NCBI GenBank assembly: GCA_014529385.2 | Contig: CM043962.1 | Span: forward strand, 51,057,405-51,121,404 | DNA length: 64,000 bases | Origin: Adiantum capillus-veneris | Taxonomy: Eukaryota > Streptophyta > Polypodiopsida > Polypodiales > Pteridaceae | Direction: 5' to 3' | In this document: positions 43,214 through 55,071 of the stretch, piece by piece | Layout of the letters: every line of letters starts with the position of its first letter | How positions within the stretch are numbered: position 1 is the first letter of the stretch | Position numbers and translations under genes: made by a program | The notes under the pieces: model-generated | The model's database searches: none | Seen by the model: the letters and a program-made list of their open reading frames with translations, nothing else | Told to the model about the DNA's origin: nothing

Positions 43214-43391
43214 CGCACACAACAAGCCTAAAGTAGCAAGCTCAAGAGAGCAAAGGGTGTGTCACTCACCGCTCTACGCTCGCCTTCGTGGTGGATTCCT
43301 CGCCACGAAGAAGAGGGAGATGCCGCTACGCCGCGCTCAACCGCCTCGCAGCCGTCGTGCCGCCGCAACGCTCGATCGCACACACACTCTC

Positions 43392-43473
<82 letters not shown>

Positions 43474-43783
43474 GCACACACACAAGGAGATGGTGAAGGA
43501 GAAGGTGGAGATGGAGCAAGAGCAGCTTCTATTGCACAATGAGAGAATCACTCAATTTTAGGTTTAATTGGCTTTTATGTGAGCTCACCCCATTCACACT
43601 TGGGCGCCCATGCTTAGCCAACTAACCCTAGCATGTTCGTGTTAGAGTGCGCCTCTCATCGGCGATCACTCTACCTTTCCCTATTGGACCGACAAGCCCG
43701 GTGCCTGACTCTACTTAAATAAATAATACGGTTACGGTGTCCGTCGTAGGCGATAGGGTGTCCGTGAGCCACGAGGGTTAACA
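43214..43783 (-). repeat. Outer partial LTR copy of element C
   Basis: 570 bp that match 42613-43213. The first 74 bases of the LTR (+ strand sense) are missing at the junction GTTAACA|CGCACACAAC. On the - strand the missing part is the LTR 3' end, next to where the primer site should be. The target duplication TACGG lies at the outer edge of this copy. Confidence 0.93.
43395..43468. repeat. (CT)n microsatellite in outer LTR C
   Basis: About 37 CT units; length differs from the inner copy and from the 3' LTR. Confidence 0.97.
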
Positions 43784-43788
43784 TACGG
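43784..43788. repeat. Target-site duplication of element C, right (TACGG)
   Basis: Copy of 29685-29689; the B LTR sequence resumes here with TACGGTTTGGTGAATTC. Confidence 0.97.
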
Positions 43789-44355
43789 TTTGGTGAATTC
43801 AAGGTGACTTGTGTATTTTGAGTTTTTATCGGTTGATCTTGATTTTAGAGAGTGTTTTAGTGTGTTTTTCATTGCCAGTTTTTTGTCCATTGTAAGAGGG
43901 TATTGTGGTGAGAGGTCTCCCACACCCTAAGACAGTGTGTGTGTGTGTGTTTTGGCAATGTTTAGCAATCACTAAGCATTGAGTGAGTTTTGTACAAGTT
44001 CTACGATAGCATCATAATGAACCATCTCCATTTGCAAGTCACAAATAAGGTATTACACAAGATCTTTTCCTCTCTCTCTTCCCTTTGCTCTAGCTCTCTC
44101 TGGTCCATTTCATGTGTGTCTTGGTGTGAGGTTGCCTGTGTGTGTTGTGTGGTGCATCTTCTTGGTTGTGCCAAAATCTCTCTTGCGTCCTAGTTCGCAT
44201 ACCATAACTAGGTGGTGCCCCTATCTTGTTTGGGTTTGGCTGTGGGTTTGTTGTTGTGTTGTGCTTGTGGTTGCCCCAGTCCCAATTGAGCAGCACGAGA
44301 GCCTTGAGGGGTGTTTAGAGGTCGCCTCTCTTGTTGCCCGCCCCGGACCGCCTCA
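43789..44355 (+). repeat. 3' LTR of element B, second part
   Basis: It continues the B LTR after element C and matches 24491-25032, plus 28 bases (TCTTGTTGCCCG...CCTCA) which the 5' LTR lacks but B1 has. It ends CGCCTCA at 44355. Confidence 0.93.
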
Positions 44356-44446
44356 GCGTGTAAATTTATCTCTCTGCTTTTTTCTATTCCTAGCTTTTGG
44401 TTTTGGCCTTGAGAGCCTATATAAAGAACCCCCTCTCTTCACTTTC

Positions 44447-44499
<53 letters not shown>

Positions 44500-45731
44500 T
44501 CAGTTCATAAAAGCGCAAGCTCTCTTGGCTTGATGTCAGAGTTACCTTCTCTCCCTCAACCTCTCACCCTCAATCCAACTCCAACTCCAACTCCTTCTCT
44601 ACCAGCGTCGTATTGTCCCTCGGACTCTTGAGTTTTCTTTCTCTCTTTCCCTCTTCTCTATCTTGATACGATGGCCCTGAATCAAGTAACTTGAAGCTCG
44701 AAGGACTCTCATGCCGCTCCACTCCAAAAAAGATACTAAGAAAGGTATCAACTACTCCAATTGTAGCTCAAGCGGAGGTATCGACTACGAAAGAAGTCAA
44801 AGCCACCCAGCCTCAACCATGAGATGTAGTCGAATGCGATGCTAATCTGCTAAGATGAATTTATAATTTTGCATTGTTTTACATGATGAGACATAAATCA
44901 AGCCTAATAATTCTCTTAAATTGTCCAAGAAACATGATTATATCACAAGAAACAAGTATATGATTTTGTAGAGTAGTGAAAGAATTGTTGGATTAATGGT
45001 TACTGTTTGATAAATTATCTCTGTTATTGGAAGTTGATTGTTCATGTTTGAGGAATCACTTTAAAAAAACAATTCTGAAAGAATATCTTGTTTCCACATG
45101 GAACCCACGATTAACAAGGTGATTTGGCAACCAACAGAGAATAAGCTGAGGTTATCAACTCTCTTTTTGTCCCTTGCGGTTAGCTAGATGCCTTGCGATT
45201 AGCGAGATGCTCCGTTACGGTTAGCGATTGGGGAAGTTTGTGCATTTTGTGGTTAGTGAATAAGGAAATCCTAAATGCAAAGGCTCTACTGGTTAGACAG
45301 GGAAAGTCCGCAGGTAGTGGAAAAATCTTAAGCATAATTGAAAGATTCATTTTTTAACAATTGGACACATAAGATACATGGCGAGAACCTACATGAGTAC
45401 GACTAGACATATATGCATCCAATTTATTGTCACGCAAAGTATGCACCAACCATTTTGGCATTCCTCTAACCTACTCATTCTCAAACCTTTTCACATCAAG
45501 TACATTATGTACATGTGCATCAAAAAAAGACTGATCTATATCATTTTTATAAACCCCAAAAGACTATATATTTGCCTTGTTGGAATCTACATTTAAGTTT
45601 CCACCATTAAAAAGAGGCAGCAAATTTCATAAATGTCCTATGGGCTTACAATATTGTCCTAGTACATGACAACAAAGGCTTAATAGAATCTTCCACCACA
45701 AACACAACATCTTGTGACACCAGGATACATT
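44356..45731. other. Unassigned DNA with TATA site and CA repeat
   Basis: A CTATATAAAG site (44418-44427) followed by CCCCCTCTCTTCAC and then a CA run (44447-44494) looks like a promoter start region. A stretch with CCAACTCCAACTCCAACTCC (44574-44593) and a piece with weak coding look (44690-44850) follow, but no clear frame. At 45171-45240 there are rough 22-base repeats with GGTTAGCTAGATGCC-like units. Confidence 0.35.
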
Positions 45732-46260
45732 TCATTGAAGGATGGTATAGCTTGTAACCTTTTGTTTCAGTACTATAACCAATAAAAATGCATTTACAAC
45801 CTTATTAACCAATTTTTTGTGTTGCGTTTGTGGCACCAAAGCACAAACTAAACAACCAAAAACGCCCATGTGATCAATAGATGGCTTCTTTTCATGCCAT
45901 GCTTCATAAGGAGTCACAGACTGCAAAGCTTTCATAGGACACATGCTAAGTACATAAGTAGCACACACGATAGCCTCAAGACAAAACGAGTGGTATTACT
46001 TGTAATCTTTGCTTTCAGTACTGTAACCAATAAAAATACATTAACACCTATCAACCAATTTCCTGTGATACGTTCGTGGCACCAAAGCATAATCTAAACA
46101 ACCAAAAATACGCATGTGATCAATAGATGGATTCTTTTCATGCCGTGCTCATAAGGAGTCATAGACTACAAAGCTTTCACAGGACACTTGTTAAGTACAT
46201 AAGTAGCACACATGATAGCCTCAAGCCAAAACGAATGTGGCAAAGCTTGACTCTTGACCA
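45732..46260 (-). pseudogene. pol: Copia integrase relic, duplicated in tandem
   Basis: The - strand frame 45968-45732 reads MCATYVLSMCPMKALQSVTP then YEAWHEKKPSIDHMGVFGCL and ends in a V-x-L-I-V-segment. This is the Copia integrase C-terminal part (A-x-Y-x-x-N-R-x-P-x-K-A-L with P-Y-E-x-W next). A second copy of about 245 bp follows at 46000-46245, with frameshifts (the HAVLIRSHRL frame on the + strand is its shadow). Both are broken and isolated from other pol parts. Confidence 0.8.
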
Positions 46261-47530
46261 TATATCGTGTCCTTTTTGTAAGCAACCTATTTTTCCTTTT
46301 AACAACACCATTTTGCTAACACTAGTTTGCACAAACCATGATGATAAGGCTAATGAAATAAATTGTTTCAATGACTTAATCATTTGGAAAATATGGATTA
46401 AAAACCCTAAACACTTCAACAAACTATAATAGACTATAAGATATTAGTTCACATTTTGATTGTTAAAATTTTGAAAAACAATTTGCAATAGAAGACATTT
46501 AAATCATATTTTCACTTATGGGGTGAAGAATATAGCCAAATTTTTATTTTGCCAAAGCTAATATTATGGTGATAGGTTTTAAAATATAAAAGTCATAAAA
46601 TTTTAGTATAATTTTATCAAAAATTCATAAATTAAATATAGCTTCTTATCAAAACTAGATTTTGCATAGATTTCAAGACAAAACTTAAGATTTATAATGT
46701 ATCTATACACCAATACCTATCCACAAAGCATTTTTCAAGGTTTCAAACTCACAAGCATCTTGTAATTTAAGCTCATTTAAAAAAACTTGTACTACATAAT
46801 TTCTTGGGGAAAAAAAGGCATTGCTATGGAAAACTACGGAAAATGTGTATATGAATTTCCCAATTGTATCCATATGAGGTATTTGTATACAAATAGGTGA
46901 GATGAATAAAAATTCCAAAAGTGGACTTTATTTTAAAACTATTCTTTGATAAATAAATAAAAAGAAATACAACATGTGCAATTTGTGGGATATGATATAA
47001 ATCGACAAATGTAGCTTGCATAACCATCAAATAATATTATCTTATGTAATAGACTTGTAGATGTAGTATATATACAACATAAGACATTGCAAATTTAGAT
47101 GAATTATAGGTTTCATCTTGTCATTGATTGAAGAAATTCCAAAAAATAATATAAGTAGTTCCAATGGATCATTGCATGCACCTTGCTCATTTCTTCTTAG
47201 ACTAGAGTATGATGTTTAGTGAAACATCGCCTTCTATTTTGCAAAGAGACTTTTTATAAGTATATTTACTATTGAGGTTGTGTACAAAAGTGATAGTTAA
47301 TAATTTTAATTATTACTCTGGATAAAATTTTATAAGTTTGCAAAAGCAACTCTTGAGACTCTTTTCTAAATTTTATGTATCATTTTATTTAAATTTGTGA
47401 GAAAAAAGCACTAAAATGTTCTTTTGTGTAACAAACTAGTGTTAGCATAAGAAAGATGATTGATTAATAACTCAACGTAAACATTGATAGACATTATGAA
47501 AATTTGTATACGAAATATTCTTCACAGCCA
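46261..47530. other. Unassigned AT-rich spacer
   Basis: The first 60 bases may still be Copia integrase (V-K-S-Q-A-L-P piece on the - strand). Beyond that I see only AT-rich DNA with no coding or repeat signal. Confidence 0.5.
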
Positions 47531-49005
47531 TGTTACTAACCACGGTATTTTGTGTATATAATACTGAAACAAACATTGTATATACATATACATACAATTT
47601 ATACGGCGTTTATAAAGCTGGATCGACTTGAACACTGCATTTGTGCATAAATACATCTTCTAACAAAAAATACACATTAGCCGCATTACCAACCAAGCAT
47701 CGCTTGAATCTAAAGAGTAAAACTAGTTTGAGCTTTATACATCCGCATCATCAATCGTCTCTTTGCATGGAGAAAAGAAGTTGACTCACAATAATGATAC
47801 TAGTATCACCATGTTACCGATGTAGTACCCATACAATACGTCGATATTTACCACAAGAATATCATATTTTGTGGATAATTGAGGTGATGTCCTTGTGGTA
47901 AGTACCATTGCATAGAATGGCTAACACACACATCCATGTTGTATGGTAAGATATCATGTTATTGCCGTACAATATAACACAAGGCACGCTACCACACAAC
48001 ATATAAACCACAAACACATGAGTCTTGTAGTCATGTACTTTGCTACTACTGCTACGCATTGCGATGTAGAGTATGCTCTCACACAAACCAGGTTATTGAC
48101 CAAGTATTTTTTGTATATAATATTGAAACAAACACTATGTATACATATACATACAATTTATACGATGTTTATAAGGCCGAATTGACCTGAATGTTGCATT
48201 TGTGCATAAATATATCTTCTAACAAAAAACACATTAGTCGCGTTACCAACCAAGTGTCGCTTGAATCTAAAGAGTAAAAACAGTTTAAATATGAGCATTA
48301 TACAGCTATGTCATCGATCGATATCTATATGCCTCTTTTGCATGGGGAAAGAAAGTTGACTCACCATAATGTGTCGCTCAAATCTAAAGAGTAAAAACAA
48401 TTTAAATGCGAGCATTATGTATCCATGTCATCGATCGATATCTATATGCCTCTTTTGCATGGGGAAAGAAAGTTGACTCACCATAATGATACTAGTATCA
48501 CCACGTTACCGATGTAGTACCCACTCGGGAGGAGGGGTCACTTAGTAGTTATGCGACTATCATGTGAGTGCAACAAAAGGGGTTAGTAAATTTAGGTTTT
48601 TCTCACATTTTCACATACAGAAGGGTACCACAAAATGGAATTGGATTTTTATTGTACAGATTGAATAGAAAAAGGGTGTATTTCATTTGTCAAAAATTCA
48701 CAGATAAGGAGTTTTAGAAATAGTCCTTGAATGCACGTGATATACATAATTTATACATAGTGACCCCCCTAAGAGTACCCCTACAATGAGTTGATATTTA
48801 CCAAAAGGAAATCATGTCTTCGTGATAAGTACCATTGTGTAGAATGGCTAACACACACACACATGTTGTATGGTAAGATGTCCTATTATTGTTGTACAAT
48901 GTAACACAAGGCACACTACCACACAACACAAACACACGAATCCTATAGTTTTGTACTCTGATATTGATGCACATTGTAATGTAGAGCATGCTCTCATACA
49001 AACCC
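47531..49005. repeat. 560-bp tandem duplication with inner duplication and insertion
   Basis: Unit 1 is 47531-48090 and unit 2 starts at 48091. They share GTATATAATA-TGAAACAAAC, ACATATACATACAATTTATAC, CTTGAATCTAAAGAGTAAAA, GATACTAGTATCACCA and GGCTAACACACACA. Unit 2 has its own 117-bp tandem duplication (48254-48370 and 48371-48487) and about 250 extra bases (48525-48770) before the part with GGCTAACACACACACA. No known element matches; it may be an unrecognised repeat family or duplicated LTR. Confidence 0.85.
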
Positions 49006-49049
49006 TTCATCCTTTGTCTCCTCTCAATGTACTTGCGAAGATCGTGGTT

Positions 49050-49050
<1 letters not shown>

Positions 49051-49113
<63 letters not shown>

Positions 49114-49175
49114 TGTGTGTGTGTGTGTGTGTGTGCGCGTGTGTGTATATGTGTGTGTTTGTGTGTGTGTGTGTG

Positions 49176-49240
<65 letters not shown>

Positions 49241-49270
49241 ATATGTATATGTATACACACACACATATAT
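49051..49270. repeat. Compound (CT)n-(TG)n-(TA)n microsatellite
   Basis: About 28 CT units (49051-49108), then TG units with CG and TA breaks (49113-49240), then TATGTATATG and CACACA. Long open frames in all six readings of this tract are artefacts of the repeat. Confidence 0.97.
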
Positions 49271-49737
49271 ATTTGTGGCTCCAAAAATGCTACCCCATGG
49301 GCTTGTCTGGGCTCATCTTTCATTGGTTTTTTTTTTTTCTTTAGGCACTTGTCATTAGGCATTTGTCAAGAAAAACTAAAAGCCCAATAAACTTTTAGTG
49401 GGTTAGTAAGTCACCCTAAACCGGCTTAAATGTGTTCATGTAAACTATAATTATTAAGATATGACAATAACACTTAGTAATCACATATAATTTCATGTGA
49501 TTATGTAAATATAAATCCTTGGTTTTGATGCCCATTTTAGCTCATAGATAAAGAGAAATGTTGTTTTATATCATTTTCGTTGAAATTATCAACTTGTATC
49601 AAGCAAGATGTGACTTGTTTTTGTCACGTGACTATCAAAGAGTGCGAGGAGGTGAACAACTGCATGTGAGATGAGCCTAATAGATTCACAGATGTGTGCT
49701 ATTTTTAGTGTCCTTTTGGTGGTCATGTGCAAGATGC
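49271..49737. other. Unassigned spacer
   Basis: No coding or repeat signal before the left LTR of D2. Confidence 0.5.
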
Positions 49738-51851
49738 TGGAGAGGGGGAATGGGGGAACACGCCCGGCACAAACACAAGGGCCTCTCTATAGCTCAAGGT
49801 ATCTACAGCGCCCCTATCCTCTCAAAAAACACCTTCAAAAAAACACACTACACCTTAACAGACCACCACCTGCTCTTTTTCCACTGCTCACACACTTCAC
49901 AAATCCACCACACCACGCACACCTACTGCCACGGTCTATCTCCAACCTTACACACACACAGCCGCTCAATCTCACTCTCTCACACAAAACACTGTCAGTT
50001 CGGGGGGGGCCACACACATCCACACTGCCGACACTGAGGGGAAACATGAAAGCAGGAGAAAGAGAAGGGGGGAAGGGGCAATGACAGCAAAACGGGGCAA
50101 CAGTGACTTGATTGCACTTCAAAAGGCATGTACAAGGGCTTGCAATGTCATCACCATGGCCATTTTCAAGAAAAAAGTACAAATGGATTAGTCTATCAGA
50201 GAGCTCCACTTTGCAAGCTTCAAACGGCACAGAAAAATCCACTAATTTGATTTAAAAATGACTTTTATAGTGGGGGGCCTTCAACTTTGGAAACTACACT
50301 TCAATTGGTCCATCTGACACCCTGATTTGGCATCTTCTAGAAGAATGGAGCCGCCTCATTCCATCTGCTCCCTTTTGCTCTCTTTGTACTTAGGGGGGGG
50401 GGGGGCATTAGCGATGTCGCTATTGCCCCTACGCACTTTTTATTTTTTTCCTTTTTTCTTTATTTTTTACCCCTTTGGTAGGCTCCCTCTTGCACTGGCC
50501 AACTTCCTCTTTGACCCTACTCGGCCCGGCTGCAACCACATCCTCTCTCTCTCTCTTCTATTTGTGGGAACCATCCCCTGCCCCTAGACCTTGAGCATTA
50601 GCGACCTCGCTAATGGGGGGGGGAGCTTTCCCTCAAAAAAGGTTGGGGCCCTAAGGGCCGCGGGAACGGCCACTCAATTGGCTGGCACGTCATCACTGTG
50701 CCGGACTACAGCGCCGCCAAAGCCACCCTGTTTACCGCCAACCACCGGTGCCGTGCACCGTTGACATCGGTTAAAACAGCCCGGTCGCGACACTGCGCAG
50801 TGCTCACGCAGCGCCAAAAGGTGGTCACCATAGCCAGCGGGGCTCCAAGCTCCCCTCTCTCCAACCTATTTTGAAAGGGGCCACACGGCCGAGGTCTTAT
50901 AGAATACATGCCCGAGCCTATATTGCGCATATGGGACTAGCCCGTGCCACATGGCGTTCTCCTATTCAATGCACCCTTAGGGGTCTTCATATTTCACCCA
51001 AAAAAACTCATTTGAAATCACTTTTTACCCACCTTTTGAATGCCTGTCATATCTTGTTCAGTAGCCCAATGACCGGAACGTCGAGCCCAGTGAGAGGATC
51101 TCCTTGCGCGCTCTGAAACCCCCCGGCCCTTGTCCCATTTGACCCTCCTAAGACTGCAAACTAGAGTCATTGAAATTTAAAAAAACACATGTGATTGGCC
51201 CTCGGGTAACTGTGCCAGACTTCATTGAACTGTAACTCGACACTCGAGCCTCATAATCATGCGCCATCAATTTTTTCTTGCTTTGTATGACACATGCTAC
51301 TCTCTAGAATACTGTCAAGGCTCAAGAAATGTCAGGTGGCACAATTTCCCATGCGATCGTCTAGCTAGGCCCATAACTGGCCCCCGAAAATACTTCTATT
51401 GGCCATAACTTGCTTTGTAGAGCTCCGATCCCCAGTTGGAGAAGACACGCATGCTCCATAATTTGAGCTCTCTGCATCTATCTGTTGACATCTGTCTAGG
51501 CCATCTGTCCCCAGCTGCCATGTCCGTCGGGGATCTGCTAAACCTTCTAACTTTGAACTTCAGTATCTTGAGCACCGGGGCTCCATTTGACGAGCCGTCT
51601 GGACCAACTTCTAGAGGCCAACTGAACACTACATTCCAGAGCACTGAATTTGCACTTTGGGCACCTTGATCTCTCATCCCATCTGGACCATCCTTTAGCT
51701 CTTTTGTCCTAAAAAACTATTTTAGACATGCATTCCCACTACCCTCTGGCTGCCCAGGATCTTGGTACCTATTGTAGCCTTCTGCACTGCACCTGCCTGC
51801 AGCCTTTGCCTGGCATAGACCACTTTCTAGCTCGGACCAACTTTGGCTGCA
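49738..51851 (-). repeat. 3' LTR of element D2
   Basis: 2114 bp aligned with 57230-59390. On the + strand it begins TGGAGAGGGGG and ends GGCTGCA, so the ends are TG...CA. It has a 13-G run (50393-50405) and two TAGCGA/TCGCTA palindromes (50406-50425 and 50596-50615). Confidence 0.85.
50393..50615. repeat. G tract and TAGCGA/TCGCTA palindromes in 3' LTR D2
   Basis: G13, then CATTAGCGATGTCGCTATTG, and about 190 bases later the perfect inverted repeat CATTAGCGACCTCGCTAATG followed by eight G. The same module is in the 5' LTR at 57891-58149. Confidence 0.85.
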
Positions 51852-52019
51852 CCTTCATTGCCCAGCTCCCTCATTGAACATTTATGTTCGACCAAAAGCA
51901 TATTTATAGAACTTTAAAACTAGCACACCAAACTGACATTTGAAAGCACTCGCAAAACCATAACTCTATGTACAAGCTATGTACAAAAACTCTATTTTTT
52001 CTCTCGCACACCGCATGCT
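51852..52019 (-). other. Region between D2 integrase and 3' LTR
   Basis: Contains a purine-rich part on the - strand near the LTR (ATGAGGGAGCTGGGCAATGA) that may be the polypurine tract. No clear tract of pure G/A. Confidence 0.4.
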
Positions 52020-52463
52020 TTATGTGGGTTGCCCACCCCCCTTGGCTACAATCTGATGCACCTCAGGCACTAGATTTCTTTCAAAATATAACTTGAGCCG
52101 CACATCGTTCATCCTGTTCCTAAGAAGCTTGCCGATTGCTCTCACCAGCTGATAGGTCCCATTCGGAAAGGTCTTCTGCACATTATACGGACCTGTACAC
52201 TTCTTCTTGAACTTCTTTTGGAATGTGAAATCCAGGTAGCTTTTGTAATTCATGACCAGATCTCCTTCCTCTATCCTCTTGTCTGGCAGGTTCTGATTGA
52301 ACTTGGCAACCCGCTTCTCTCTATGCTTCACACAATAGTCCATTACTGCCTCTCTGTCCACCTGCAAAGCCTCCAAACTGGCTATCCAATCCTGCAGAAC
52401 TCCTCTTTGAGTGGCATTTACACGCCACATACCTTTCAAAGAACCTAGTTGTGCATGCACCAC
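52020..52463 (-). pseudogene. pol: D2 integrase C-terminal domain
   Basis: 147 open residues: DWIASLEALQVDREAVMDYC, then EGDLVMNYKSYLDFTFQKKF, CTGPYNVQKTFPNGTYQLV and NRMNDVRLKLYFE. The order of a helical linker, an (G)DLV strand, a GPY-V segment and a G-T-Y-Q-L strand fits the GPY/F-type end of Ty3/gypsy integrase. It binds DNA in the working enzyme. The frame is separated from the core by stops and a break at 52470-52575. Confidence 0.8.
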
Positions 52464-52577
52464 GAATACAGCCTCCTTATCATAGACTAGCTCAAACGGA
52501 GTGAAATTTGTAGCTACTTTATAGGACTTCCTATACGCCCAAAGACACTTCTCTAGGTTTGCTTCCCACTCAGTCTC

Positions 52578-53420
52578 CTACTTATACACGTACTTTGTTA
52601 ACATTTTGATGATTTGCCCATTAGCACTCTCGACTAGACCATTGCATTGGGGGTGATAGGGTGAGGAAAATCGATGCTGAATCTTTAGCTTTTCCACTAA
52701 TGCACTCATGAGCTTGCTTCTAAACCCTTGACCCCTATCAAAAACTAGCACCCATGGAACACCAAAATGGCAACAGAGGTTACCGAACACAAACTGAACC
52801 ACCACATTAGCATTTACTTCCTTCACAGCCTTGGCCTTGACCCACCTTGTAAGGTAGTCAATGGCTACCACCACGTACTTCTTACCGCTTTTAGACTTTG
52901 GAAGTGGACATATGGCATCCAGATTCCACTTCTCAAAAGCACTTTGTGCGATTATGGCACCTTGTGATTCCGCTGTCAATCGTCTCTCACCTATAGTCTG
53001 CCAATCGTGGCACGTCTTGCACCAATAATGCACGTCCTTTACTATGGAAGGCCACCAAAATCCTGCTCTAAGCGCTTGAAATGGAACCTGGTCTTTGCCC
53101 TAATGTCCACTTTCCTCGTGGCATTTCTCCAACGCCATACTTATCTCTTCTTTGTACATCACCCTTTTAAGCACTCCGTCACGTCCATAGTTCATGAGAT
53201 CTTTACCTATGAGTGTAAATTTGCGGGCCTTCTGCACCATTCTTCTTCTTTGCAACTTGGACAAACCCTCTGGACGCTGCCTTGTACTCAAAAACCCTTC
53301 AATCTCTTTTAGATTCTCCCTACCTACATAAGTGGTTGGGGCCACATATAGACTTGCAACATGCACCTGTACTTTTCTACTTGTTAACTCGTCTGCCTCT
53401 TGGTTCTGCTCTCTTCTCAC
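52578..53420 (-). pseudogene. pol: D2 integrase zinc-binding and catalytic core
   Basis: Piece one (53420-53100) runs from the RNase H link to EKCHEESGH (HX3H-like), where a stop breaks it. Piece two (53033-52578) has YWCKTCHDW, WNLDAICPLPK (first Asp), VVAIDYLTRWVKAKAV, FGVPWVLVFDRGQGFRSK (second Asp; Phe for Ser before it) and CNGLVESANGQI (catalytic Glu). So the D-D-E residues are all kept though the whole protein is broken. Confidence 0.85.
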
Positions 53421-53735
53421 ATGCTTGAATTGAACCTCTTCAAAAAAACTTTAGCATTTTCTTGATGGAAAAGAACCAATGCTTCAAAGAATCCCGCTTT
53501 ACCTACCATTGGCCTAGCAGTTGCTTGATGACTAGTAACGCATCTCCCTTCACCACCGACCTGGAAATGCCAAACTCTACACACTGCTTCAAGCCCAAAT
53601 GTAGAGTGAGATACTCTACCTCATTATTGGGTGTGGACATCCTCTAGATCATACGTGTTTGAAAATATAGTTTTGCTATGTGGGTCGTGTATCACCACAC
53701 CTCCTCCTGCCTTCTATACTACCCTTCGATACGCT
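53400..53735 (-). pseudogene. D2 second RNase H (Tat-type extra domain)
   Basis: Reads MWFDGAYRRVV, a stop, GGGVVIHDPH, then after another stop NNEVEYLTLHLGLKQ and VVKGDALLVIKQLLG. These are the Asp, Glu and Asp sites of an RNase HI fold distinct from the gypsy one upstream. Two stops break it, at the same kind of places as in D1. Confidence 0.8.
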
Positions 53736-54390
53736 CCGTCAAACCACATTGTAAAAGCATTCTCTAAATCAGGCTCCTCCTTAGCTTCATCTCGCACCAC
53801 CCTTGGATAGGCTCGCAAATCAACGGCCTTGCTGACAAGAATGTCCGCCAAGTGAGACTGACTCATGTGATCTACCTTGAACTTGAACTCAAACTCTTGC
53901 AGCTCCAACACCCACTTTATAATCCTCCTTCCTGGCTTCAAATGTAGCACTACCTCTGGCAATAGATTGTTAGCTGTCAACACAAAAAACTTGCAAACAA
54001 TTAAATGCACCTTGAATTTCCTGCAAGCGAAGACCAAAGCCATCACCCACTGCTCTGCCTCAATGTAGGTAGCCTCTCTTGGGCTAATCACCTTGCTCCC
54101 AAAGTATATCGGCTTGTAGATTTTCCTTACCTTTTGCAGTAGAACCACTCCAATAGCAATCGTGCCCACCATCATAGACACATAGAAGTCGTCGTCTCGA
54201 TTGGGAGGACACACCGTTGGCAACTAACACAAAATTTCCTTGACCCTATCAAAAGCCTCCTGAGCTCTTCATCCCACTTATAACCGTGCACCTGCTGAGA
54301 TCTTTTTTGAAGAGGATGCACATATTGCGATAACATCCAAAAGAAACGTGATAGATACTTCAGCTTATGAACAAATGAGGCCAAACCTTG
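53714..54390 (-). pseudogene. pol: D2 gypsy RNase H and connection
   Basis: The 169-residue frame (54223-53714) has SMMVGTIAIGVVLLQ, SPREATYIEAEQWVMAL, VFACRKFKVHLI, IKWVLELQEFEFKFKVD and SQSHLADIL. The A-x-E-x-x-x-A-L-V-F-A-C-x-K-F order is the gypsy RNase H. Upstream (54384-54172) is the thumb/connection piece. The first catalytic Asp (usual V-DAS) is not kept; MPTVCPPNRDDDFYVSM stands there. Confidence 0.75.
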
Positions 54391-55070
54391 AGTATCGGAT
54401 GGAGGCTACATCAACACCAACGCCTTCACCTTCTCAGGATCAGCCTCTATACCGTTTTGCAACACCACATGACCCAACAACTGCACTCGAGGTTGTGCTA
54501 GCTTGCACTTCTTGGGGTTCAATTGACCTCCTTCTTCTTCAAGACTTTGAAATCATAACTACAGCTTTGATAGGTGCTCTAATCTTGAACTGTACCAGCC
54601 TATAGCATCCATGAAGACCCTGATAAAGCGGCCCAAGTATGGACCAAATACCATGTTCATCCAATCTTGGAAGGTGGCATATGCATTCACGAATCTAAAC
54701 GGCATCCTGCGGTAAGCGAAACAACTCCATGGAGATACGAATGTGGTCTTTAACTGGTCTTCGAGCGCAATCCCTATCTAAAAATACCCCAAGAAACCAT
54801 CTATAATCCAGTATCTCTCGTGCCTAGCCACCTGGCTTAGGATCTCATCTTGAAACGGCAACGGATAGTGATTTCTCTTGGTTGCTGCATTCAGTGGCTT
54901 GTAGTCGACACACACCCTCCATTTCCCATTCTTCTTCGGGGTTATGACCACTGGTGAGACCCACTCTTACTCTTTCACAAGGTATATAATGCCTACATCC
55001 AGCAACTTATTGATCTCCAAAGGGCTTCCTTTTGGATTTTCCCTAATCTTCTCAGCTTCTGTGCTTTAGG
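54390..55070 (-). pseudogene. pol: D2 reverse transcriptase
   Basis: Read on the - strand with breaks: VVITPKKNGKWRVCVDYKPL (54970-54900), NAATKRNHYPLPFQDEIL, a YWIIDGFLGYF piece (54805-54770), EDQLKTTFVSPWSCFAYRRM, MNMVFGPYLGRF and VFMDAIGWYSS, where the usual D-D pair is D-A. After it comes LNPKKCKLAQPRVQLLGHVV (54520-54460). The loss of the second Asp in the catalytic loop and several stops show it is dead. Confidence 0.8.
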
Positions 55071-55071
55071 C

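Noticed and set aside
47531-49005. CRISPR-like array
   Set aside because: Units are long, few and contiguous, without spacers; the DNA is plant nuclear.
50700-51120. GC-richer part of LTR D as a host gene exon
   Set aside because: It is present in both LTRs of D2 (58260-58680) and has no long frame.
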